Shown: one piece after another, positions 54,761-62,742 of the stretch
Position numbering within the stretch: the first letter of the stretch is position 1
Layout: the number at the start of each line of letters is the position of its first letter
Origin: Alphaproteobacteria bacterium
Lineage (GTDB): Bacteria; Pseudomonadota; Alphaproteobacteria; Sphingomonadales; Emcibacteraceae
Assembly (NCBI GenBank): GCA_002401455.1
Contig: NVTE01000002.1
Location: forward strand, 232,319-296,318
Length of the DNA stretch: 64,000 nt
Direction: 5' to 3'
Position numbers and translations under genes: made by a program
The notes under the pieces: model-generated
What the model saw: the letters and a program-made list of their open reading frames with translations, nothing else
The model's database searches: none
What the model was told of the DNA's origin: nothing

Positions 54761-55675
54761 ATGACTATATTTAATCAAATCACCCTCATCGGCATGGGCC
54801 TGATCGGCTCCTCCCTCGCCCGGGCAATTATCGAAAACAAAGTGACCGACCGCCTGGTTGGCTGTGACATCAATGACGACCACTGCCAGACCGCCCGCGA
54901 GCTGAAGCTTGCCGACCATATCACCAGCGACCCGGTTAAAGCCGTGCAAGGGGCTGACCTGATCATTCTAGCGACCCCGGTCGGCGCCTACGCGGACCTG
55001 GGAAAGCTGCTCTGTCCGGAGATGAAAGAGGGCGCGATCCTGACCGATGTGGGTTCGGTCAAAGCCAGTGTTGTCAAGGCCCTGTCCCCCCATATGCGCT
55101 CTGACTGTCACCTAATCCCTGGACATCCCGTGGCCGGTACCGAGCAATCCGGACCAGAGGCCGGTTTTGCCAGCCTGTTCGAGGGACGCTGGTGTATCCT
55201 GACCCCGCCCGAAGGCACCAATCCAGACAAAGTAAAACAGCTGGAGAAATTCTGGCAGGCGCTGGGCAGCAAGGTCGAGCATATGACCCCCGATCATCAC
55301 GATATGGTCCTGGCCATCACCAGCCACCTGCCCCACTTGATCGCCTACAATATTGTCGGCACCGCCCGTCATCTGGAGGAAGTGACAAAATCAGAGGTCA
55401 TCAAATATTCTGCGGGGGGCTTCCGCGACTTTACCCGGATCGCCGCCTCGGACCCGACCATGTGGCGGGATGTCTTCCTCAATAACAAAAAGGCCGTCCT
55501 GGAAATGCTCGGTCGCTTCAGCGAAGACCTGACCGCCCTGCAACGATCCATCCGCTATGACGAAGGCGACAAGCTATTTGAATTGTTTGACCGGACCCGC
55601 CGAATCCGCCAACAGATCATTGACGCTGGCCAGGAAGAGGACGTGGCCGATTTTGGTCGTCATCAGGACGATTAA
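54761..55675 (+). CDS. tyrA: Prephenate/arogenate dehydrogenase
   Basis: 304 residues. NAD(P)-binding LIGMGLIGSSLARAI, GSVKASVV, the substrate arginine/histidine region HPVAGTEQSGPEAGF and SHLPHLIAYNIV with the catalytic histidine. It oxidises prephenate or arogenate to the tyrosine precursor. No chorismate mutase domain is fused. Three bases after hisC. Confidence 0.95.
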   Translation: MTIFNQITLIGMGLIGSSLARAIIENKVTDRLVGCDINDDHCQTARELKLADHITSDPVKAVQGADLIILATPVGAYADLGKLLCPEMKEGAILTDVGSVKASVVKALSPHMRSDCHLIPGHPVAGTEQSGPEAGFASLFEGRWCILTPPEGTNPDKVKQLEKFWQALGSKVEHMTPDHHDMVLAITSHLPHLIAYNIVGTARHLEEVTKSEVIKYSAGGFRDFTRIAASDPTMWRDVFLNNKKAVLEMLGRFSEDLTALQRSIRYDEGDKLFELFDRTRRIRQQIIDAGQEEDVADFGRHQDD

Positions 55676-55773
55676 TCCGGCCCGCCACCCGGGTGTGTCA
55701 CACATTTGCCTGTTGTCATGATCGCAGATATGTTAGAATATCCTTACATTTGAATTAACAAGGACATTCGATC

Positions 55774-56406
55774 ATGACACTTCGTTTAGGAGACCAAGTT
55801 CCGAATTTTGTTCAGAAATCAACCGCAGGCGATGTCGATTTGTATGAGTACGCCGGGGACGGATGGGTGATCCTCTTTTCCCACCCCAAGGACTTTACCC
55901 CAGTCTGCACAACCGAGCTCGGCTATATGGCTGGCCTGAAACCCGAATTCGAGAAACGCAATTGCAAAATTCTAGCCCTCAGCGTTGATCCGGTATCAAG
56001 CCATGAAGGCTGGATCAGTGATATTGAAGAAACCCAGAACGCCCACATCACCTATCCCATACTGGCCGATGAGGATCATAAAGTTTCTGACCTCTATGAC
56101 ATGATTCACCCCAACGCCGACGATACCTTCACCGTGCGGAGTGTGTTCATCATTGACCCCCAAAGAAAGCTGCGCCTGACCCTGACCTACCCCGCCAGCA
56201 CCGGTCGGAATTTTGATGAAATTCTGCGGGTGTTTGATTCATTGCAACTGACCGATGCTCATAAGGTGGCGACCCCGGTCAACTGGCAACAGGGCGATGA
56301 TGTCATCATCGTGCCAACCCTGAGCGATGACGAGGCCAGAGAACGTTTCCCCGGAGGCTGGGACACCCAAAAACCTTACCTGCGGGTGGTCAAACAACCA
56401 AGATAA
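55774..56406 (+). CDS. 1-Cys peroxiredoxin (Prx6 type)
   Basis: 210 residues. Peroxidatic Cys45 in KDFTPVCTTELGYM; no resolving cysteine appears in the second half, and the C-terminal extension PTLSDDEARERFPGGWDTQKPYLRVV is typical of the Prx6/AhpC-TSA 1-Cys class. It reduces hydrogen peroxide and lipid peroxides. A -35/-10 pair TTGCCT-N17-TATGTT (55706-55734) lies upstream. Confidence 0.94.
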   Translation: MTLRLGDQVPNFVQKSTAGDVDLYEYAGDGWVILFSHPKDFTPVCTTELGYMAGLKPEFEKRNCKILALSVDPVSSHEGWISDIEETQNAHITYPILADEDHKVSDLYDMIHPNADDTFTVRSVFIIDPQRKLRLTLTYPASTGRNFDEILRVFDSLQLTDAHKVATPVNWQQGDDVIIVPTLSDDEARERFPGGWDTQKPYLRVVKQPR

Positions 56407-56510
56407 GGGATACAACTTGAGGGACGGGCATCATTCTGTCGGTTTCACCCCTGCCCCCATTGGCGCAGTGACCGGTGAATGCGACCTGATACACCAATTC
56501 CCTCTCCGCG

Positions 56511-57335
56511 CTAATCCACATAGAGGTCCGTCATCAGGTCAGTACAACCCGGTAGATAGTCATATTGCGCAAAATCGGTCTGGCCCCTCTCCCGCAATAT
56601 GTCCTCATCAAGGGAGGTACTGCCCGTCAATTCCAGACCTGTCGTACAGAGTATTTCATAGGCGGCATCGGCCATAATGGCTGGCGTCCGTGACTGGTTC
56701 ATGACCGCAGCTCCCACTTCGAATTCTATGGCGGCGGTGGCAATCGTTGTCCGGGGCCAGAGAGAATTAACCGCGATACCATAGACCCTGAATTCTTCCG
56801 CCATACCCAAAGTCAGCAGGGTCATGCCATATTTTGTCTTGGTATAGGGGACAAAGGGCTTCATCCATTTAGGATCAAGATTAAGCGGTGGTGACAGGTT
56901 CAGAATATGACCATGGTCTGATTTCTTCAGATAGGGCAAGGCAGTTTGAGAGCAGAGCAGGACCGCCCGGTCATTGATGCTGTGGATCAGGTCGTAACGT
57001 TTGAGAGGGGTATCCTCCACATTGCTCAACCGAATGGCCCCGGCATTATTGATCAGAATATCAATGCCGCCAAAATGGTCCGCTGCCTGCGTCATGGTGG
57101 TTTTGACCAGGGCATCATCCCGAACGTCCAACTTAACCGCAAGAGCCCTGCCCCCTGCCGCCTCAACCTCTTTGGCTACCGTATGGATCGTACCTGGCAA
57201 CTTGGGGTGAGGCTGATCAGATTTGGCGGCAATGACAATATTGGCCCCCGCACGGGCACATCTCAGGGCAATCTCCCGGCCAATACCCCGACTGGACCCG
57301 GTAATGAAGATTGTTTTGTTTTTCAGTATGCTCAT
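56511..57335 (-). CDS. HSDL2-like short-chain dehydrogenase
   Basis: 274 residues. Cofactor motif FITGSSRGIGREIAL, LINNAGAIRLS, and the catalytic YTKTK (Tyr and Lys) in PFVPYTKTKYGM. The serine position reads NLSPP. The ending (LYVD) is complete. It resembles the peroxisomal HSDL2 group used in fatty-acid or steroid oxidation. ATG at 57335 with AGGAGAAAG upstream; the open frame to 57437 is part of the gene remnant described next. Confidence 0.92.
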   Translation of the reverse strand: MSILKNKTIFITGSSRGIGREIALRCARAGANIVIAAKSDQPHPKLPGTIHTVAKEVEAAGGRALAVKLDVRDDALVKTTMTQAADHFGGIDILINNAGAIRLSNVEDTPLKRYDLIHSINDRAVLLCSQTALPYLKKSDHGHILNLSPPLNLDPKWMKPFVPYTKTKYGMTLLTLGMAEEFRVYGIAVNSLWPRTTIATAAIEFEVGAAVMNQSRTPAIMADAAYEILCTTGLELTGSTSLDEDILRERGQTDFAQYDYLPGCTDLMTDLYVD

Positions 57336-57361
57336 ATGTCTTTCTCCTGTGTATGAAACCG

Positions 57362-57901
57362 TATTAGTCAACTGGGCGTATCCTGCCAGCTCCACATAAC
57401 CGCGTGCCCGCATTGAGAGCATTCCGGCTGCCGTCACTTTAGCGCAAATTATAGAACATCATTTCACTGCCGTCGGACAGCTGCCGCGCGTACAAGTCCC
57501 AGCCCTGCTGATCGGGCCCGAGGGCGCTGGTGCCCCATTCATCATCAAGCCAGGACAGGCCGGCCACCGGATAAGACTGCCCACCAATATCCAGGGGGCC
57601 TCTACTTTTCAGGTGTGTCTGGGAATAATAATAGGTGACATTTCCCGGTTCAGCGGCTTTATGGTTCAAGTCCCGGTCCCCCTGCAACACCGGGTGCGGC
57701 CGCCCTCCTTCCAAAGAACTCCTGGAAAGGGAACGGATGCGGATAGATACGACTACAGAGGTCGAGGTCATGAAGCAGAAACTCCAGTGAGCGCAATTTG
57801 TGACCTGTCATTTTATGCCTGCCGGTTTTTGGCAATCGGCGGGTCAAGGGAAGTATAGCCGACCACAACCGTCCATGCAAAAGTTTATAAGGAAGGAACA
57901 A
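57362..57901 (-). pseudogene. Remnant of an AttH/CrtC-like hydroxyneurosporene hydratase gene
   Basis: On the minus strand, fragments of one protein family follow in order in different frames: a piece ending PFQEFFGRRAAAP, the core HPVLQGDRDLNHKAAEPGNVTYYYSQT and GLSWLDDEWGTSALGPDQQGWDLYARQ, a stop after MMFYNLR (57439), then out of frame ARGYVELAGYA near 57385, the usual end of this family. The middle that should join them is missing. The gene has decayed through deletion and frameshift. It was probably an extracytoplasmic lipocalin-like enzyme. Confidence 0.65.
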
Positions 57902-58092
57902 ACTACCCGTCTGCTTATGGCGACCACGGTGGTTGCTGTCCTGCCAGCCATTTTATTGTCCGCCCAATCTTTTCTGGCTGTTGCTGTTCATCGGTCCGGG
58001 CTTTGCCTCGTCCTGAGAACAAATCGGTTTTATGAGGATTTTGACCTGATCAACCGATCGTTTCGGTCTGTTATATTTTGCATTGACATTAT
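57902..58092. other. Intergenic segment before the CrtI-like gene
   Basis: No gene is supported here; the open frame at 57800-58147 is not coding by content. The end leads into the promoter at 58093. Confidence 0.3.
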
Positions 58093-58123
58093 TGCACGCG
58101 GAATTGTACGGTTGTACAATTCC
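58093..58123 (+). promoter_or_regulatory. Promoter with an operator palindrome for the CrtI-like gene
   Basis: TTGCAC at 58093-58098 and TACAAT at 58116-58121 are 17 bases apart. A perfect inverted repeat, GGAATTGTAC-N4-GTACAATTCC (58100-58123), covers the spacer and -10 box, so a repressor dimer there would block transcription. No candidate regulator is adjacent. Confidence 0.7.
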
Positions 58124-58162
58124 GGTGATATATTAGGTTTAATTTAAAGTCAGGATTTTTTT

Positions 58163-59737
58163 ATGACCCTTGATGCCCTGATCGTTGGCGGCGGTCACAA
58201 TGGACTTGTCTGCGCAAATTATCTCGCCGAGGCCGGGATGAAAGTGCGGGTTCTGGAACGCCGCGATGTGGTTGGCGGCGCGGCGGTGACGGAAGAGTTT
58301 CACCCGGGCTTTAAAAACTCTGTTGCGGCCTATACCGTCAGCCTGCTCAATCCGAAAATCATCAAGGACCTGGAACTCCACAAGAACGGCCTGAAAATCG
58401 TCGAACGACGGGTCAATAACCTCTGGCCCCATGAGGATGGAAACTATCTGTCTTTTGTCGTCGGCGGTGACAACCTGAAGGCTGAAATAGCTTTATTCTC
58501 CCAGCATGACGCTAATGCCCTCGACCGCTACTTCCGGGATATTGAAATGGTTGCCGACCTGATCCGGGATTTTCTACTGGAAACACCGCCCAATGTGGGC
58601 GGTGGGCTGCGCGATATTTTCAAGGCGGCGAAATTTGGCAACCGTCTGCGCAAACTGCCGCTGGAAGATGAGCGCATCGTCCTGGATATCTTCACCAAGA
58701 GTGTTGCGGACTTCCTGGATTTCTATTTTGAGAATGACTATGTCAAAGGCGCCTTTGCCTTTGATGGCGTTGTCGGAAATTATGCCGATACGGAAACCCC
58801 GGGCTCGGCCTATGTGCTGATGCATCATGCCTTTGGTGAAGTGAACGGTAAAAAGGGTGTCTGGGGCCATGCCATTGGCGGCATGGGCGCCATCACCCAG
58901 GCCATGGCGAAATCTGCCCGGGCCAAGGGGGTCGAGATTGAAACCGGCAAAGCCGTCAGCAAGATCATCGTTGAGCACGGCAAAGCAGTGGGTGTGTTGC
59001 TGGAAAATGGCGCAGAGGTCAGGGCCAAAATCATTGTCGCCAATGTCAATCCCAGCCTGCTGTATAATCAGATGGTTGACCCTGAACATATGCCGGAAGA
59101 TTTCCGCCGCCGCATGAAGCATTATAAAAATGGCTCCGGCACCTTCCGTATGAATGTGGCCCTGAAAGAGCTGCCAAAATTCACCTGCCTGGCGCAACAG
59201 GACCGGGCGACGGCGGATCACCTGACCGGGGGCATTGTCATTGCGCCGACCATGGCCTATCTGGACCAGGCCTTTCGGGATGCCAAGATGCATGGCTGGT
59301 CCCGGGCGCCGATCGTCGAGATGCTGATCCCGTCAACTATGGATGATACCCTGGCCCCGGAAGGCCAGCATGTGGCGAGCCTGTTCTGTCAGCAATTTGA
59401 TCCGGATGTGGATTGGGATGCCCACCGGGAAGAAGCCGCCGATCTGGTGATTGACCAGGTTGAGAAATTCGCTCCCGGCTTCAAGGCCAGCATTCTGGGC
59501 CGGCAGATCTTAAGCCCGCTGGACCTTGAACGCATCTTTGGCCTGACTAAAGGCGATATCATGCATGGCAACCTCAGCCTGGATCAGATGTTCAGCGCCC
59601 GGCCGGTTCTGGGCCATGGCAATTACCGCGCGCCGATCAAGGGCCTGTATATGTGTGGCTCCGGCACCCATCCGGGCGGCGGCGTTACCGGGGCCCCCGG
59701 CCATAATGCAGCCAAAGAAATCATCCGGGATCATTGA
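58163..59737 (+). CDS. Phytoene desaturase-like FAD oxidoreductase
   Basis: 524 residues, CrtI/PYROXD2-like. The N-terminal dinucleotide motif ALIVGGGHNGLVCANYLAEAG is followed by VLERRDVVGGAAVTEE and the C-terminal FAD closing motif GLYMCGSGTHPGGGVTGAPGHNAA. No other carotenoid gene is adjacent, apart from the decayed CrtC-like remnant, so carotenoid synthesis is not proven; PYROXD2-like proteins of unknown substrate are common in proteobacteria. Confidence 0.88.
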   Translation: MTLDALIVGGGHNGLVCANYLAEAGMKVRVLERRDVVGGAAVTEEFHPGFKNSVAAYTVSLLNPKIIKDLELHKNGLKIVERRVNNLWPHEDGNYLSFVVGGDNLKAEIALFSQHDANALDRYFRDIEMVADLIRDFLLETPPNVGGGLRDIFKAAKFGNRLRKLPLEDERIVLDIFTKSVADFLDFYFENDYVKGAFAFDGVVGNYADTETPGSAYVLMHHAFGEVNGKKGVWGHAIGGMGAITQAMAKSARAKGVEIETGKAVSKIIVEHGKAVGVLLENGAEVRAKIIVANVNPSLLYNQMVDPEHMPEDFRRRMKHYKNGSGTFRMNVALKELPKFTCLAQQDRATADHLTGGIVIAPTMAYLDQAFRDAKMHGWSRAPIVEMLIPSTMDDTLAPEGQHVASLFCQQFDPDVDWDAHREEAADLVIDQVEKFAPGFKASILGRQILSPLDLERIFGLTKGDIMHGNLSLDQMFSARPVLGHGNYRAPIKGLYMCGSGTHPGGGVTGAPGHNAAKEIIRDH

Positions 59738-59758
59738 GGGTATTCTGCTGGCCTTATC

Positions 59759-60862
59759 TCAACGACGGATGCGCCACGGCAGCTCACATTCCATGCCCAG
59801 CGGTAGGGGGATAATGGTTTGATCGCCGATTTTCAAGGGCTGGACATCTTCCGCACTCCTCTCGAGGATGAAAGTCTGCTCAGGCATCGGCAGGTCGTAA
59901 TATTCCCGTCCGATGGTGCAGAGGAAGTTTTCCAGGATATCCTGTCCCGCCTTTTGGCTGAGGTCAATGCCGGCCATCTCAAAGGCCTGGGCATAAAGTT
60001 GGGGCGCGATACCCCCGGTATAACAGCCCGCCGCACAGCCACAGGGGGTGGTTTTTTTGGTATGGGGCGCACTATCGGTGCCGGCAAAAAACTTGGTATT
60101 ATTGGTCGCTGTGGCCGCAGCCCGAAGAGCCGCGCGGTCTTCGTCATATTTCACCAGCGGCAGGCAATAGAGATGGTATTTCAGGCCGTTGAGTAGGCTA
60201 CCGACGGTATACATCAAATGTTGCGGCGTGATATTGGCTTTAACATGGGACGGGGCCTCCAGGATGAAATCGACCCCCACTTTGGTGGTCAGATGTTCGC
60301 CGACGATCCGCAGGTCTGGAAAGCTGTCAACCAATCGCGGCATACGGTCCCGATAAAAAATCTCTTCGGCATTCTCCGCCCGGTCAAAATACCGTTCCGG
60401 CCCCAGGCCATGTTCTTCCCCATGGATACAAAGCGTGACCCCGGCCTGCTCCAGAGCCCGGAAGACCCCATTTTCCATAAAGCGGTCCAGCGGCGCGCCA
60501 AATTCCGCGCCAGTGGTGCCGTGGGGCGGATAATATTTGCAGGCTTTTAACACACCGGCGGCGGCCCCTTTTTCAATCATCTCTGGTGTCGTGTCCTGGG
60601 TCAGATACAGCGGCACAATCACCTCCTTGAAAACGCCCCCTGAGGCTGCCAGTATTTCAGAACGATATTGCTCAATGCTCTTGTAGGAGGACACCTCATC
60701 GGCTTCAAAGACCTTGCCCACGGGGGGCGCGGTGTTGGGCATGGCCAGGGCCCCCGCACATTGCATAGACACGTGATCCTTTACCGTGGCTGGCAGGGTC
60801 TCATCCTGACGGAAATGAGTGTGGAGGTCATACCAGTGGGGGAGAGTGAACTGTGGGGTCAT
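59759..60862 (-). CDS. pyrC: Dihydroorotase
   Basis: 367 residues, class II amidohydrolase of pyrimidine synthesis. Zinc ligands His14, His16 (DLHTHFR), the carboxylated lysine position Lys109 (ACKYYPP), a histidine in CIHGEEH, a histidine in GEHLTT and the aspartate of GTDSAPHTKK. ATG at 60862 with AAAGAG; the open frame continues 31 codons upstream without signal. Convergent with the CrtI-like gene. Confidence 0.95.
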   Translation of the reverse strand: MTPQFTLPHWYDLHTHFRQDETLPATVKDHVSMQCAGALAMPNTAPPVGKVFEADEVSSYKSIEQYRSEILAASGGVFKEVIVPLYLTQDTTPEMIEKGAAAGVLKACKYYPPHGTTGAEFGAPLDRFMENGVFRALEQAGVTLCIHGEEHGLGPERYFDRAENAEEIFYRDRMPRLVDSFPDLRIVGEHLTTKVGVDFILEAPSHVKANITPQHLMYTVGSLLNGLKYHLYCLPLVKYDEDRAALRAAATATNNTKFFAGTDSAPHTKKTTPCGCAAGCYTGGIAPQLYAQAFEMAGIDLSQKAGQDILENFLCTIGREYYDLPMPEQTFILERSAEDVQPLKIGDQTIIPLPLGMECELPWRIRR

Positions 60863-61188
60863 TAACCGCTCTTTCTGTAAACAACTATAGGCTATAATTT
60901 GGGCTGAGTATTTAATTCTCACGATGAGCGGCAGTCTAAGGTATCCATTCGTCACCGTCTAGTGAGAGAATATTATTGAGACAAACAATCATGCTGTCTC
61001 ATTTTTATTTGTGTTATCGACCTTGTCTTCTTTGCATTATGCGTCAAAATCCCATACACGGATTATAAATACCTACCCCCTGAGTTTCTCCTAAAATTAC
61101 CTTGTTCCAGAGAAAATCTTACCTGAGGCAAGAAATTGATTCTGGCTGTTCTGCACAAAACTACTGGGCGTAGGAGGAAGTATAGGAG
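60863..61188. other. A+T-rich intergenic region
   Basis: The 326 bases between pyrC and the interrupted small ORF show no supported gene or strong structure. They must hold the pyrC promoter, which I cannot place. Confidence 0.3.
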
Positions 61189-61476
61189 ATGAGTAACACA
61201 ATGAAAAAAGATAACACATAAACAATCGGTAAAAACGGAATTCATAAGGGTTTTAAATCATTACTGAATTGCACAGCCATGGCTATTATCGAGCTGGCCA
61301 ATATGGAAAGCACCCTGGCCGCAACCGTCAGCAAGCCAACCTTTCCCGAGATTGAGACAGCAGACGGTGTTATTTCCCGGGCCCTCAGTGAAGTGCGCAA
61401 TCTCTGTATGGATGACAGCAGCGGGGGGACCTGTGGGAAGCCGGACAATTTTAAGGCAAGAAAGGCTGTCAAATAA
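61189..61476 (+). pseudogene. Small ORF interrupted by a stop codon
   Basis: From an ATG at 61189, preceded by AGGAGG and AGGAG, the frame reads MSNTMKKDNT and a TAA (61219-61221), then stays open for 84 more codons to a TAA at 61476 (MAIIELANMESTLAATVSKP ... GKPDNFKARKAVK). The second part has codon use like the neighbouring genes, while the flanks are A+T rich. Either it is a small gene knocked out by one stop codon, or two separate short reading frames. I do not recognise the protein. Confidence 0.4.
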
Positions 61477-61617
61477 TGTGTGACAATACGATGTCAGGTA
61501 CCGTAACACCGTTGGTTTTTATCGAAAATAAAAAAACACGAGCGACGGGCCTTCATTGAAATAGAATTCCTGCCCTGAACAGACAGTGCCCCTGAGGGCG
61601 GCCTAAGAAACTTGGGA

Positions 61618-62736
61618 CTATTCAGGTGGTACCTGCGTCTGAATGGGATAATTCATTTTATTTCTCATGATTTTATAGCTTCCAATGGTCAGGACTGGCA
61701 CCACGAACACCGCGATGAAGCCAAATGTCAGCAAGCCATAGCCATTGGCGATCAGGCTCACCAGACCAAAGGTGGAGGCCATAACCAGGGCGACCAGCAA
61801 GAGAGCAATAGCAATCGCCGGGCGGGCCAGCTCTGGCATTTTCTGCCCCCGATCATGGAGTGTCGCTGCGATCCGTTGATTGACAGAATGAATAAGACCA
61901 ACACCGGTCTGCACCAGGGTTCCCAGCAGCACCGCCTGAAATAAAATGGAAAACCACGGCAAACCCACATGAGACAGCAAGGCGGTACTAGGTATGGTCT
62001 CCTGTCCAATTTCCGGATATTGTCCCATCATGGCAACAAACAAAAATACCGCCGGGGACATGCCGATCACACCTGCCAGCAAGCCCGCCGAGATGGCTTC
62101 CCGGCGCCGGGTGATATGGCTGAGGCAGAAAAAGACCGCCGGCACCGTGGCCAGGTTATATCCGGCGTAGCGCAGGCCGTCCAACGCCCATCCTGAGGAC
62201 ACCGTTGCCGTTTGATAACTTGTTTGAATGTCCTCCCCAAAGGTGAAAAAACAGAGAACCACCAGGGCAAAATAACAAAGATACAGTAATATTGACCAGG
62301 CCCCCATAAACTGTTCAATGATATGACTGCCGTAAAATGTCAGCACCCCTATGGCCACCAACAGGCCCACCGTCCCCACCAAGGCTGATGTGGAAAACAG
62401 ATTCTGGGTTAATTCTCCTGCAGCCGCCCCAATCACCGAGAGCACGACGATCATCAACAACAGCAGTAGAATCTCATACAGGAACCAAAAACGGCCCAAC
62501 AGCTGTTGGAAAAAGGATTTATAATCATAACTCCGGGTCATCCGGCAGAGCTCAAAAGACGCGGCCATGACCAGGCTCCAGATCAGGGCTGCAACCCCCA
62601 TGGACAATAAACCGCCGATGGGGCCATGGGGCAGAAAAAACTCAACCAGTTCCCGGCCTGTGGCATAGCCGCCGCCGATCACGACGCCCTGAAAGACTAA
62701 ACCCGGGAGAAGATATTTTTGATAAAACGCATTCAC
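61618..62736 (-). CDS. YkvI-like multispan membrane protein
   Basis: 372 residues with about ten hydrophobic helices (first FQGVVIGGGYATGRELVEFF, then a run to the C-terminal MNYPIQTQVPPE). The opening GGYATGRELVEF is characteristic of the YkvI/transporter family with LeuT-like topology. Substrate unknown. It follows the peptidase gene at 62743 on the same strand by six bases, so the two are probably co-transcribed. Confidence 0.88.
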   Translation of the reverse strand: MNAFYQKYLLPGLVFQGVVIGGGYATGRELVEFFLPHGPIGGLLSMGVAALIWSLVMAASFELCRMTRSYDYKSFFQQLLGRFWFLYEILLLLLMIVVLSVIGAAAGELTQNLFSTSALVGTVGLLVAIGVLTFYGSHIIEQFMGAWSILLYLCYFALVVLCFFTFGEDIQTSYQTATVSSGWALDGLRYAGYNLATVPAVFFCLSHITRRREAISAGLLAGVIGMSPAVFLFVAMMGQYPEIGQETIPSTALLSHVGLPWFSILFQAVLLGTLVQTGVGLIHSVNQRIAATLHDRGQKMPELARPAIAIALLLVALVMASTFGLVSLIANGYGLLTFGFIAVFVVPVLTIGSYKIMRNKMNYPIQTQVPPE

Positions 62737-62742
62737 TCTACA

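Noticed and set aside
61261..61509. Minus-strand open frames opposite the interrupted small ORF
   Set aside because: No start signal, and codon use fits the plus strand better.
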